Part shown: positions 26,964-36,041 of the stretch, piece by piece
Layout of the letters: every line of letters begins with the position of its first letter
Position numbering within the stretch: the first letter of the stretch is position 1
Assembly: GCF_003337415.1 (NCBI RefSeq)
Contig: NZ_QPJT01000015.1
Location: 1-64,000, forward strand
Origin: Anaerobacterium chartisolvens
GTDB taxonomy: Bacteria; Bacillota; Clostridia; Acetivibrionales; DSM-27016
DNA: 64,000 nt
Reading direction: 5' to 3'
The notes under the pieces: model-generated
What the model was told of the DNA's origin: nothing
Databases searched by the model: none
Seen by the model: only the letters and a program-made list of their open reading frames with translations
Program-made: the position numbers and the translations under genes

Positions 26964-27821
26964 CTACTTTATGCCCGATAATTCTATCCCCTCTATAAAG
27001 TAATTCTCTCCATACAAAAATATCAAAAGTGCGGGAGTCATATAAAATACTCCACAGGCAAAGGCTATGCCTATTTCCCCACCGTTTATCCTTGAAAGGA
27101 AAATAGAAAGAGGATACATGGACTCATCCTTTAAAAAAACAAGGGGCTGCTCAACCATATTCCAGTTGTCTATAAACACCAATATCGCAAGCGATGCCGC
27201 TCCGCCCTTGCATTGAGGCAGCAGCACCCGGGTAAAGGTCCTCAAATATCCCGCTCCGTCAATTTTAGCAGCCTCACAGTACTCATCCGGTACGGACATC
27301 ATAAACTGTCTGAGCAGAAAGACACCGAAGGTTGAAAACACCCCCGGCAGAATAACTGCCGAATATGTTTCCAACAGGCTAAGCTTTTTAAGAATTATAT
27401 AGTTTGGAACCAGAGTCACCTGAAACGGCATCATCATTACTATTATATAGATGAAAAAAATCCTTTTGCTAAAGGGAAAGCCCAGCTTGCTGAAGGCATA
27501 GGCAGCCAGGGCTGAAACGGCCATCTGCCCTGCCATTATGGGAAGCGTCACAATAACGGAATTCCAGAACATCATAAGAAACCTTGGTTTTCTTAAAAGA
27601 GCGTTGTAGTACTGGTACAGGCTTACCCTCTCGGGTATAAGCTTAAATCCGATGTTAAAAGACTCTCCCTCCTTGAGCTTGCTGCTGTCGGCAATTGCAC
27701 TGTAGGATTTTTCCACCTCAGCACTTGACATAAGGGAATTGGTAACCATGTAGAGCACAGGGAACAGAAAGCTTGCCGAAATACATACAAGCACAAAATA
27801 TTTAATAATGCGCCTCCTCAT
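26964..27821 (-). CDS. Carbohydrate ABC transporter permease, MalG-like
   Basis: About 285 aa from the ATG at 27821 (GGGAGG 9 bases upstream), the normal length for this family; the frame also contains an ATG at 27866 inside the preceding gene. Six membrane helices are visible. The EAA loop that contacts the ATPase reads EAAKIDGAGYLRTFTRVLLP, the standard CUT1 form. It should form a heterodimer with the MalF-like subunit encoded immediately upstream, whose gene is interrupted. The start overlaps the upstream stop region by a few bases, showing translational coupling. No ATPase is present; clostridial sugar importers often share a distant MsmK/UgpC-type ATPase, so this alone does not prove loss of function. 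Confidence 0.88.
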   Translation of the reverse strand: MRRRIIKYFVLVCISASFLFPVLYMVTNSLMSSAEVEKSYSAIADSSKLKEGESFNIGFKLIPERVSLYQYYNALLRKPRFLMMFWNSVIVTLPIMAGQMAVSALAAYAFSKLGFPFSKRIFFIYIIVMMMPFQVTLVPNYIILKKLSLLETYSAVILPGVFSTFGVFLLRQFMMSVPDEYCEAAKIDGAGYLRTFTRVLLPQCKGGAASLAILVFIDNWNMVEQPLVFLKDESMYPLSIFLSRINGGEIGIAFACGVFYMTPALLIFLYGENYFIEGIELSGIK

Positions 27822-27822
27822 A

Positions 27823-28731
27823 TTATATATTCCTCCCGAATCTGGCCTCAATTTTAAACAGTACAAGCACCAGAAGCGCTATTCCCACAGACATAATGAA
27901 TGCCGCCGTAGTAAGCCTCTGATAGGATAAATTAAAAAAATTGTTATTCATAAAATGCTGAAGCATATATATTCTGAGGCTGGGATAGCTCCCTGCCAGC
28001 AAATAAGCCTCTCTGAATATCTTAAAGGAATTTATGACGGATATCATCACCACAAAAAAGCCTGTCGGAATCAGGAAGGGAATTGTAATTTTACTGAGGC
28101 AGGTATACCATCCCGCCCCGTCAATGCGTGCAGATTCATAATATTCCTTTGGAATGCTGTTTAAGCCTGCCGCAAACAGTATCATATTATAGCCGCAGTT
28201 TTTCCACAGGTACAGTATAATAAGAACCGCCATTGACCAGTCGCTCCTTAGCCAGTCCACCGGCTGCAAATTAAAATTTGAAAGAATGCCGTTCACAACT
28301 CCATACTCATTAAACATTATATTCCATACCAGTATGACGGAAGCAACGGGTATTACAAGAGGCAGTATAAAAAAGCTCCTGAAAAAAGCCAGTCCTTTAA
28401 TTTGTCTGTTTAAAAGCAGTGCAAATGAAAATGAGAAAATAACTATAAGAGGCACAGCTATCGCATTAAACACAAGCGTATTCTTAAACGCAAGAATAAA
28501 TCAACCGCTGTGCAAAAGATCGTTAAAATTCTTCAGGCCCACAAACCGAATCCCCGCGATATCTTCTGTAAAGCAGTAGTAAAGGCTGATTACAAAAGGC
28601 ACGGCAAAAAACACGGCAAAGCCAGCAAGGCTTGGGAGAGCAAATATAAAGCCAGCGACAGACTGCTTTGACTTAAGTCCCATATGCTTTCTCTTTTTAT
28701 CTCCCGCAAAAGCCTCTTCAATATTAACCAT
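27823..28731 (-). pseudogene. Carbohydrate ABC permease, MalF-like, interrupted by one in-frame TGA
   Basis: Read from the ATG at 28731 the frame encodes an N-terminal tail, first helix and ...KNFNDLLHSG, then TGA at 28503-28501, then continues in the same frame as FILAFKNTLVFNAIAVPL and on to RFGRNI, stop at 27823. Together the two pieces make about 302 residues, the normal length of a MalF-type permease, and the join falls in a well-conserved stretch where homologues run on without a gap. The C-terminal piece keeps the EAA loop YESARIDGAGWYTCLSKITIP. No bases are inserted or lost, so this is a point nonsense change, a base-calling error, or recoding. If the stop is real, the importer lacks one subunit unless the 216-aa piece from the GTG at 28473 is made separately. 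Confidence 0.8.
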
Positions 28732-28747
28732 TCTTTCACCCTTCCTC

Positions 28748-30100
28748 CTACTCATCCATATACAGCCTGACCTTATTATCTATGGCCTTTGCCGTCTGGC
28801 GTGCATCCTGTTTTCCCGCAATATATGCCTGTACCTCCTGGTCTATGAAATCCAGTATATTCGTATCAATAAATATACATTCACTTATACTGTCTATGTA
28901 GCTGTCCATTTTCTTTATTAATTCTTCCGGTATAGCAACAGATATATACTCTTTTTGTCCGTCTGCCAGATAATAACTCATTCTTTTGCCACTTGCTTCC
29001 TTACCTGTGCATTCTTTTTTTATCTGCTCATATGCCTTCTTATTAATAGGTGCCCAGAAAGTGTTTACTCCTGCTCCATAGTTCTGATATTTTTCCGACA
29101 TAAGGAGCTTTATAAATTTAAAGGCCTCATTTTTAAAGTCTGTAGTCTGATTAATACCAACAAATTCACAGGCTTCAGCAGTTATGCCCTGCTGGCCTTC
29201 AATAGCCGGATAAGAAAATATGCATATTTCAGAGTCGAAAAAATTTCTTACAGCACTATTTTCTTCCCATAGATTATTTAAGGACACCAGTGATTGTCCA
29301 TTAAAAAAATACAATTGTCCATCCCTAAAAAGCCTGTACCAGAAATCAGGCGGCTTTAGCTCCTCATCCGGGCATATCGCAGGGCAGATTTGCCTGTATA
29401 CTTCCAAAAGCCTGATAAATTCGGGAGAATCAAAGTTGACCCGTTTATTAACCAGATCTATAAATACGGGCCAATAGTTTTTTATAAGGCTTGTGAAGCT
29501 AAACGAACCGCCAATCAAATATTTTTTTTGTTCACCGCAGCTCTCGGCCAGCTCCTTCATATAGTCCCAGGTAGGATTTAAGTTGTATTTCAGTTGATTA
29601 TTTGCCAATGTACTTTTAGGCGACCATATAAGGGGAAGGCTGAAATATAAAGGCATCAGGTATCTCTTTCCATTGATTATACCGCAATCTAAAATACTCT
29701 TGTTGTAGTCGGACAAATTAAATTCCTTATCCTCTTTTATCAGTATATCAAGGTCATAAAAAGCATTATTTTCGACAATCTTCCATAGCCCCGGTATTCT
29801 GCTTGGCTTATCAAGAATAATGTCGGGGCCGTCACCGGATAAAATGGAGGCAGTAATTTTCTGCCTGTATTGCTCGTAATCCTTTTCATCAGAAAGCCAG
29901 ATGGGACTGATTTTTACCGGGCTGCCAGTATTAAACTCATTTAGCGCGCTCGGGATTCTCTGATCCCATGATTCTACGTACATTTTCATTTCTTTTTCGT
30001 CGGTTTCACTGAGCGAACCTGTTCCGCTGTTTGTACAGCCACTTGTCACCGCTGCAATAATTAAAATTACTACCATAAAATTTTTATTAAATTTCTTCAT
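28748..30100 (-). CDS. Sugar ABC transporter substrate-binding lipoprotein (family 1)
   Basis: 450 aa. Signal peptide followed by the lipobox VTSGC, anchoring the mature protein outside the membrane. The fold is that of extracellular solute-binding family 1: SILSGDGPDIILDKPSRIP near 90-110, NGKRYLMPLYFS, and a C-terminal AYIAGKQDARQTAKAID region (the usual aAGK...A closing helix). Ribosome site AAAGGAG is 9 bases before the ATG. It is the first gene after the promoter at 30434-30462 and is followed by the interrupted MalF-like and intact MalG-like genes. The ligand is probably an oligosaccharide, in keeping with the cellulolytic lifestyle, but nothing in the sequence fixes it. Confidence 0.88.
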   Translation of the reverse strand: MKKFNKNFMVVILIIAAVTSGCTNSGTGSLSETDEKEMKMYVESWDQRIPSALNEFNTGSPVKISPIWLSDEKDYEQYRQKITASILSGDGPDIILDKPSRIPGLWKIVENNAFYDLDILIKEDKEFNLSDYNKSILDCGIINGKRYLMPLYFSLPLIWSPKSTLANNQLKYNLNPTWDYMKELAESCGEQKKYLIGGSFSFTSLIKNYWPVFIDLVNKRVNFDSPEFIRLLEVYRQICPAICPDEELKPPDFWYRLFRDGQLYFFNGQSLVSLNNLWEENSAVRNFFDSEICIFSYPAIEGQQGITAEACEFVGINQTTDFKNEAFKFIKLLMSEKYQNYGAGVNTFWAPINKKAYEQIKKECTGKEASGKRMSYYLADGQKEYISVAIPEELIKKMDSYIDSISECIFIDTNILDFIDQEVQAYIAGKQDARQTAKAIDNKVRLYMDE

Positions 30101-30433
30101 ATGATAGACTCCTTTGGATAGTAATTCAACATCTTATATAAATTAGGATACAAACTATCTAAAAAGAATGTAAAATAATTTCCGAAGGAATAATTTCCCC
30201 GGAATGCGTGACCGGAATATAATTTAAGCTAACTAAAATCACAAGCGCCTTCTACAGATATACATGCTTTTATAGTTAGAGTAGAAATTATTCTGTAGGA
30301 TATTATTTTACATCCTCCGTTATCCGATATGCAAAAGCCTAAACTATATAGTCTACCTTTCTTTACGTAAGTATAGTGTCACTTTTTATTTAATATTTTA
30401 AAATAAACTAATATTTTGCAGGTTATTGTTTAG

Positions 30434-30462
30434 AATATACTCCATAATATTACATGTGTCAA
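30434..30462 (-). promoter_or_regulatory. Sigma-A promoter of the sugar-transport cassette
   Basis: Minus-strand TTGACA (30462-30457), 17-base spacer, TATATT (30439-30434). The binding-protein gene starts at 30100, leaving a leader of about 330 bases in which I recognise no known riboswitch. Confidence 0.5.
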
Positions 30463-30558
30463 ATCATTTCCTATTTATGTATTAGTATGTAAGCGGTTTA
30501 AGCTTCTAAAAGCTTCAAAGCACAACGAAAAACAGGCAAATCCGCCTGTATAAGCATA

Positions 30559-30596
30559 AAGAAAGACGCCGGCGAGCTAACGCAAGCGTCTTTCTT
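30559..30596 (-). terminator. Intrinsic terminator of the dockerin esterase gene
   Basis: Perfect 11-bp stem AAGAAAGACGC / GCGTCTTTCTT with a 16-base loop, starting 43 bases after the esterase stop. The pyrimidine-rich 3' arm on the minus strand reads GTCTTTCTTTATG. Confidence 0.65.
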
Positions 30597-30638
30597 ATTA
30601 AAAGCAGTGTTTTTACCGTTCAAAGCCTTTAAGTCCTC

Positions 30639-31928
30639 TTACCAGCCCAAATCCTTGCGTATCTGTGCGGCAAGCTGCTCCGCCATAAGCTGGTGCGTTT
30701 TTATGCTGGGGTGCCAGTCCTCACCATAGCCGTTTGCCCACTCCTGTACAGGGAACTCTATATAGTGGATCCTCTGATCACCCGACGAGCTTTTCTGCGC
30801 TACAACAGTGTTTAAATAATCTCTGACATCTGACAGCGCATTGCCGGACAGCATTGGCCCGATTGCACAGTATATATGGGCATTGGGATACTGGCTGCGT
30901 ATTCTGTCTACAAAGCTTGAATATGCGGCTGTAAAGGATGACTTATTGGGAGACCCCGTACTGAAGTCATTGGTGCCCAAATTTATAACCACTACCTGAG
31001 GAATCCACTTACTTGAATCCCATAGCTTGTTTTTGTCATAAGGCAGTATCTGCGGATAAAGTGCAGGCATTAAATCCCCTGCCGTGTCACCCCCGTAGTT
31101 CCTCACTACACCCTTGCCCGACCAGCACACGGTAACGGGATCTGCCTCTAAGAGCCTTGCCGTTATAGCACCGTAAGCCATGTAAGCATTTTCATTTTTT
31201 GTAGTAAAGGATTGGTACTGGCTTTCACCCTCGTTTCCATAGCCGCAGGTAATGGAATCGCCTATAAATTCTATGCGCCTTTCAGACGGTGCCGGAGGTG
31301 CCAGAAGGCTTCCGCCGGTGACGGTGAAGCCCAGAAATTGCGTGTCACCCACCCATGCCTCTGTCCTCCTCACCAGCTCTACACTGTGGTTTCCATTCGT
31401 CAGCCCGGAGGCAAGAGTAATTGGTGCCGAGCTTCCCGCAGTCACATTTATTGGGGCTTTAACGGTACCGTCTATTATTACATTGAACCAGTTGTCACCC
31501 ATAGAGCGTATGGTTGCACTAATTCCAGTGCCTTTGAAATTGGCTTTAATGCTGCTGCCGCTCCATGCAGACCTTGCTCCTGCGGGGTCACTGGTGTCAA
31601 AGCGTCCTACCAGAAGCACACCCGGCTCCGGCGGATTTGTGCCTCCATAGGGCAGGGATTCTATTATGCCCAGCAGGTATTGCTTCATAATGCTGAAGTC
31701 TATCGAATTTACTTTATTATCAGTATTAAGATCCATGTGGCTCTGGTATGTATTTTCCGTTTCCAGCAAATACCTCTTAAACAATGAAAAGTCGGTGGAG
31801 TTGACCTGTCCGTCATCGTTGCAGTCCCCATACAAAGGCGCAGCACCTGCAGGCACTATCACTGCCAAAAGCAGTACCGCCACAATAAAAAGCACTCCAA
31901 TAATCCTCTTTTTTTGTACACTTACCAT
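30639..31928 (-). CDS. Cellulosomal SGNH esterase (CE2-like) with N-terminal type I dockerin
   Basis: 429 aa. Signal peptide (about 1-29, cut near AGA-AP), then a type I dockerin at about 33-90 with two calcium-loop repeats, GDCNDDGQVNSTDFSLFKRY and DLNTDNKVNSIDFSIMKQYLL. Cohesin-contact positions are S-T and S-I. After a Pro-rich linker come a beta-sandwich (about 100-205) and an SGNH hydrolase: GDSITCGYG with the nucleophile Ser, NLGTND with the oxyanion Asn, and the DWHPS His. This order, beta-sandwich then SGNH, is that of carbohydrate esterase family 2, which removes acetyl groups from xylan or glucomannan. The dockerin means it plugs into a secreted scaffoldin. Having the dockerin at the N-terminus is less common than C-terminal. 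Single gene with its own terminator. Confidence 0.93.
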   Translation of the reverse strand: MVSVQKKRIIGVLFIVAVLLLAVIVPAGAAPLYGDCNDDGQVNSTDFSLFKRYLLETENTYQSHMDLNTDNKVNSIDFSIMKQYLLGIIESLPYGGTNPPEPGVLLVGRFDTSDPAGARSAWSGSSIKANFKGTGISATIRSMGDNWFNVIIDGTVKAPINVTAGSSAPITLASGLTNGNHSVELVRRTEAWVGDTQFLGFTVTGGSLLAPPAPSERRIEFIGDSITCGYGNEGESQYQSFTTKNENAYMAYGAITARLLEADPVTVCWSGKGVVRNYGGDTAGDLMPALYPQILPYDKNKLWDSSKWIPQVVVINLGTNDFSTGSPNKSSFTAAYSSFVDRIRSQYPNAHIYCAIGPMLSGNALSDVRDYLNTVVAQKSSSGDQRIHYIEFPVQEWANGYGEDWHPSIKTHQLMAEQLAAQIRKDLGW

Positions 31929-32115
31929 TTAACATACATCTCCTTTTTAACTTTTTACATAAAATTACAGTTATGTTTTTGATTCTTCTTTATACAACAC
32001 ACCCTCCCTTCTTTCTTTTTACGCGGACAATCCATATTTTTACTATAACACATTTTGGTTCGTTGTAAAATATATATATTTTTTCTATAATTTTATTTTT
32101 TTGCATTGCAGGGCA

Positions 32116-32763
32116 CTAATCTCTGCACACATCATGGTATATGGTAACACATACCTCATCCTCACCCTTTTTTGCAAAATTATACTTCAGTCCCATATCT
32201 CCAAATTGTCTGTCGAACCAGGGCGGAACATGCGCGCATATAACAACAAGCTCATAAAAGGTTTCATTTTTTAAGAAAGGCAGCAAGGCTTTTTTTGAAG
32301 TAATTTCCGGCTTATGCAACTGGAGCTTTTTAAGATCGAGATAGAATCTCCCCTCTTTCCCGTCAGGCACAGGACTCTCAGGGATATCCTCCGCACTCTC
32401 AGTATCGCTCATTCCCTCTTCCTCCCCTTCTTCGCTGTTCAGTATCTCCCATACACGCTCCAAAAAATCAAGGGGCTTGCCCGGTGCTTCTATTATGCTG
32501 AGTCCGGCGCTGTCGAATACATTGAAGGATATACCTGCCACCTCTCTGCCCACAACCGCCTTAGCTCCGTCAATTAATTCAACCAGCCTGTGGAGCAAAT
32601 CCCTCATATGCTTCATGCCCTTATCCGGTTCCGCCGAATAAGGAAGCTCCCTTATTAGCTGCCATCCTTCCGTTTCCCTTCTGTATAGCCTTACAACACC
32701 CTTTTCAAGAAAAGACACCGTCTCCCCGTCTTTCCCCACCAATACTGCAACTATATCGCTCAT
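32116..32763 (-). CDS. AnfO-family protein (Fe-only nitrogenase accessory-like)
   Basis: 215 aa. It resembles the AnfO family of proteins found with Fe-only nitrogenase: N-terminal IAVLVGKDGETVSFLEKGVV, then EVAGISFNVFDSAGLSIIEAPG, an acidic spacer (about 115-140), the C-terminal block EITSKKALLPFLKNETFYEL and CAHVPPWFDRQF, and a final Cys. The biochemical role of AnfO is not firmly known; it is linked to nitrogenase maturation or function. No nif, vnf or anf structural gene occurs in this window, so here it is an orphan; it may act with nitrogenase genes elsewhere, or the family may have a wider role. Ribosome site GGGAGGGG precedes the ATG. Its neighbours are the metH pair upstream and the esterase downstream, with independent transcription likely. 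Confidence 0.72.
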   Translation of the reverse strand: MSDIVAVLVGKDGETVSFLEKGVVRLYRRETEGWQLIRELPYSAEPDKGMKHMRDLLHRLVELIDGAKAVVGREVAGISFNVFDSAGLSIIEAPGKPLDFLERVWEILNSEEGEEEGMSDTESAEDIPESPVPDGKEGRFYLDLKKLQLHKPEITSKKALLPFLKNETFYELVVICAHVPPWFDRQFGDMGLKYNFAKKGEDEVCVTIYHDVCRD

Positions 32764-32928
32764 TCCCCTCCCGCCTTCCTCATATGATTTTTGATTTTAA
32801 AAATAAAGCCTCCCGGAAAAATTGTATTTTAATAAAAAAACAATATTCCAAGAGACTTCGTGCTCTGAGCTTTAATATACACCACTGTATACCAAACCTT
32901 CACCGACATATAATAAATTTATTTACCA

Positions 32929-32955
32929 AATTATTATAATTATATTATAATAATT
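32929..32955. repeat. Perfect AT-only inverted repeat
   Basis: AATTATTATAAT, three bases, ATTATAATAATT: a perfect 12-bp palindrome in the gap between metH and the AnfO-like gene. It could be an operator or merely a consequence of AT-rich composition. Confidence 0.4.
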
Positions 32956-32983
32956 CTTACGAAACAAGAATTTTTATTGCCTT

Positions 32984-35398
32984 TTATCGCTGTGCAAGCC
33001 TTTTCGCAAGCTTGACTGCGTCATAGGCATCCTTAGAATATCCGTCGGCTCCTATTTCCCTTGCGTAGTCTTCATCCACAACGGCTCCCCCTATCATAAA
33101 CCTGCAATCAAGCCTCTCTTCCTTAGCAAGCCTTATTACCTCTCTCATTTCAACCATTGTAGTAGTCATAAGGGCAGAAAGCCCTATAATTTTTGCTCCC
33201 GTCCTTTTGGCCTCAGAAATTATCCTTTGCGCGCTTACGTCCTTTCCCATATCGTATATTTTAAAGCCGTAATTTTTAAGCATAAGGCCCACGATATTTT
33301 TTCCTATGTCATGTATGTCTCCCTTTACGGTGGCAAGCACAATAGCTGTTCCTCCGGCTGTCTCTCCCTCCCCGCCTTGTATCAAAAGAGGCTCAACACA
33401 ATCGAACCCTGCCTTCATTGCCTCGGCACTCTGAATTAACTGCGGAAGAAAATATTTTTTTTGTTCGAAAAGAACCCCCACCTCATTAATGGCAGGAATA
33501 AGACAGTCGTTCACTATCCCGGAGGCGGGCATATTCTGCCGTATTGCGGTATTAACCAGTTCGACGGCTTCCTCCTTATTCCCTTTAAGCACAGAATCGT
33601 ATATTTTGCGCTCCAACGTTCTGTCGTCCTTTTCGGTCTTTAGGGGAACAGCCTCTCCCGTCCGGCTTGTAAAATGTGAAATATAGCCCATACTGTTTGC
33701 ATCCCTCATGGTCAGAACATCGCAGGCCATTTTTATGCTCATGAGCACCTCGCTTGAAGGATTTGCTATAGTCATAGTCAAGCCGCGGTCTATGGCCATG
33801 GCAAGAAATGCGGTATTAACCCAGCCTCTTTCAGGCAGTCCGAAGGACACGTTTGACAGCCCCACAATGGTAGCACAGCCAAAATCCCTGCTGCACCATT
33901 CAATGACCTTAAGAGTCTCCATAGCCGCCTGCTGGTTTGAGGATACAGTCATAACAAGTCCGTCAACTACAATATCCTCCTTCCGGTATCCGTACCTTAC
34001 GGCCTCCCTGAATACCTCTTCAACTATCCCGCACCTTTCCTCACTGCATTCAGGAACACCGTCATCGCTCAAAGGCAGAAGTATAAACATCGCTCCATAC
34101 TTGGCAGCCACAGGCAGAAGCCTTTCCAGCTTTACCTTTTCCAGAGATATTGAATTTACCAGAGCTCTTCCCGGATAAACCCTCAGCGCCGCCTCAAGCA
34201 CCTCGGGAGAAGATGAGTCAAGACACAGAGGCAGCCCCGCCATGCCCGTCAAAAGCTCTATAAGCTTTACCATTGTTTCCTTCTCGTCAATTCCGGGCAT
34301 ACCCACATTTACATCAAGCACATGGGCCCCGTTTTCTATCTGCTCGGCAGCCAAACGCCTTACCTCGCCCGTTAAGCCCTGCCGAAGCTCTTCCTTAAGC
34401 TTCTTTTTCCCTGTGGGGTTGATGCGCTCTCCAACAACGGCTACAGGCAGGCCCGCACCTAAGAATGCGGTTTTTGAAGAGGAGGTCAAGGCGCTGTAAG
34501 GCTTGCAATCCACAGGCATGGGCTTTAAACCGCTGCATTTGTGGTGCAGCTCTTTTATATATTCAGGGGATGTCCCACAGCACCCCCCCAATAAGCTTAC
34601 CCCCGCCTTTATAAAGTCTTCGGCGTATGTTCCGAATTCCTCCGCACCCATGTCAAAAACAGTACTGCCGTCAACAAGCCTCGGCAAGCCCGCATTTGGC
34701 TTCGCCATTAAAGGTATTCTTGCATAAGGCTTCATCATTGATATAATCTCCAGCATCAGCCGAGGACCGGTGGAGCAATTGCAGCCTACAGCGTCGGCAC
34801 CCAGGCTCTGAAGGGTAATGAGGGCGGTAACGGGGTCTGTCCCCGTAAGTGTTCTTTTGCTTTCGTCAAAGCTCATGCTGACACATACAGGCAGCTCACA
34901 GCTCTCCTTTACCGCTATAAGAGCAGCCCTTGCCTCCTGTATATCCAGCATTGTCTCTATAACAAACATATCAACTCCGCCCTCAAGCAGCCCCTTAACC
35001 TGCTCCTTATATACATTAACGCACTCTTCAAAAGCCATATCTCCCAGCGGCCTTAAAAACCTCCCGGTAGATGCCAGATCACCCGCAACGAGGCATTTCC
35101 CTCCCGCCGCCTGCCTTGATATCTGGGCAAGCCTTTTATTCATTTCAACAGTCCTGTCTCCTAAGCCGAACTCATCAAGCTTTATCCTGTTTGCTCCGAA
35201 GGTACAGGTGTATATAATATCCGAGCCCGCCCCGGCATAAGCCTCCTGAATCCCCATAAGAGCCTTGGGGTTTTCTATGGCCCACAGCTCAGGACAAACC
35301 CCCGCAGGCATTCCCCTCTTTTGCAGCTCCGTTCCCGTGGCTCCGTCAAGAAGAAAAACCTTTCGGGAGGTATTTTCGCAAAACAGCCCTCTATCCAT
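32984..35398 (-). CDS. metH: Cobalamin-dependent methionine synthase, three-domain form
   Basis: About 804 aa from the ATG at 35398; an ATG at 35428 would reach 38 bases into the upstream gene. Residues about 1-290 are the homocysteine-binding barrel with zinc ligands in VGCNCS and LLGGCCGT; about 320-570 the methyltetrahydrofolate-binding barrel (VVGERINPTGKKK, LDVNVGMPG); about 590-680 the cobalamin cap; and 685-804 the B12-binding Rossmann domain with GDIHDIGKN supplying the axial His. The C-terminal S-adenosylmethionine reactivation domain of E. coli MetH is missing; a separate protein encoded just upstream supplies it. The enzyme methylates homocysteine to methionine. This split arrangement is common in clostridia. 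The overlap of 8 bases with the upstream gene indicates coupled translation. Confidence 0.92.
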   Translation of the reverse strand: MDRGLFCENTSRKVFLLDGATGTELQKRGMPAGVCPELWAIENPKALMGIQEAYAGAGSDIIYTCTFGANRIKLDEFGLGDRTVEMNKRLAQISRQAAGGKCLVAGDLASTGRFLRPLGDMAFEECVNVYKEQVKGLLEGGVDMFVIETMLDIQEARAALIAVKESCELPVCVSMSFDESKRTLTGTDPVTALITLQSLGADAVGCNCSTGPRLMLEIISMMKPYARIPLMAKPNAGLPRLVDGSTVFDMGAEEFGTYAEDFIKAGVSLLGGCCGTSPEYIKELHHKCSGLKPMPVDCKPYSALTSSSKTAFLGAGLPVAVVGERINPTGKKKLKEELRQGLTGEVRRLAAEQIENGAHVLDVNVGMPGIDEKETMVKLIELLTGMAGLPLCLDSSSPEVLEAALRVYPGRALVNSISLEKVKLERLLPVAAKYGAMFILLPLSDDGVPECSEERCGIVEEVFREAVRYGYRKEDIVVDGLVMTVSSNQQAAMETLKVIEWCSRDFGCATIVGLSNVSFGLPERGWVNTAFLAMAIDRGLTMTIANPSSEVLMSIKMACDVLTMRDANSMGYISHFTSRTGEAVPLKTEKDDRTLERKIYDSVLKGNKEEAVELVNTAIRQNMPASGIVNDCLIPAINEVGVLFEQKKYFLPQLIQSAEAMKAGFDCVEPLLIQGGEGETAGGTAIVLATVKGDIHDIGKNIVGLMLKNYGFKIYDMGKDVSAQRIISEAKRTGAKIIGLSALMTTTMVEMREVIRLAKEERLDCRFMIGGAVVDEDYAREIGADGYSKDAYDAVKLAKRLAQR

Positions 35399-36041
35399 TC
35401 TCAAATCCCCTTCCCTCAATTCCCGCAATTGCGATTACCGACTTTTCAGGCACAAGCATATACTTTTCCGTTATAGACATATCCAGCCTCTCAAGGCGCA
35501 GCGCATTGAAAAGCTCCTTCTGGTACAAAAGAGCCAGATCCCCATAGCCGGGACTGTAGCGGTGCCTGGTGAGCTTTATGCCTTCCCTTGCAAGCGCCGA
35601 ATTTAAAAAATGAACCATCCAGTCCAGGCATGAGTCCGCTGTCTGCGAGGCAACAGAATCTATTATAACCGCCATTGCGGCATTGTTATTTGCCATCTCA
35701 TATTCAATTCTGTCACATACCTCTTTTCCCACCGTGGCACCCATCAAAACAACCTCCCCGCTGCTGCAAAGCAGCTTGGAAAGGCTGCCGCTTTGCAGCT
35801 CAATGCCCCCTTCAAGCCTCACACAAAGCTCATCCCTGTACTGTACAGGCACACGGGTATACGCCCCCATAGGCTTGCACAAGGCTTCTCCAAGCCTTAT
35901 TCCATCCTCAAGCATTTTCATATAATGCTCATCCAGCTCTGTCACTCCCTTTTTATAGCCTATTCTGGTTAAAATCATATTTTTTTTGGGAGTTGACGGA
36001 ATACTCTCAAAATATTTTATCCTTGAGTATGCAGCCTCCAT
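35391..36041 (-). CDS. Methionine synthase reactivation-domain protein
   Basis: About 216 aa from the ATG at 36041 (GGGGTGAG just upstream; the ATG at 36065 lacks a ribosome site). It corresponds to the C-terminal activation domain of E. coli MetH: RYSPGYGD is the conserved S-adenosylmethionine-binding motif, preceded by a segment with DSVASQTADSCLDWM. The domain reductively methylates oxidised cob(II)alamin back to methylcobalamin using S-adenosylmethionine. Encoded separately and overlapping the start of the three-domain metH by 8 bases, it completes a split methionine synthase. The 5' leader shows no S-adenosylmethionine or cobalamin riboswitch that I can recognise. Confidence 0.85.
   Translation of the reverse strand: MEAAYSRIKYFESIPSTPKKNMILTRIGYKKGVTELDEHYMKMLEDGIRLGEALCKPMGAYTRVPVQYRDELCVRLEGGIELQSGSLSKLLCSSGEVVLMGATVGKEVCDRIEYEMANNNAAMAVIIDSVASQTADSCLDWMVHFLNSALAREGIKLTRHRYSPGYGDLALLYQKELFNALRLERLDMSITEKYMLVPEKSVIAIAGIEGRGFENG

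Larger units (their letters stand above)
30101..30638. other. Intergenic region with promoter and hairpins
   Basis: 538 bases without a gene between the binding-protein gene and the esterase gene (both minus). It carries the cassette promoter at 30434-30462, a small hairpin ACAGGC-6 bases-GCCTGT at 30532-30549 and the esterase terminator at 30559-30596. The remaining AT-rich leader shows nothing I can name. Confidence 0.5.

Noticed and set aside
28501-28503. TGA read as selenocysteine
   Set aside because: MalF-type permeases are not selenoproteins and no SECIS-like hairpin was evident after the codon; nonsense mutation or sequence error is simpler.
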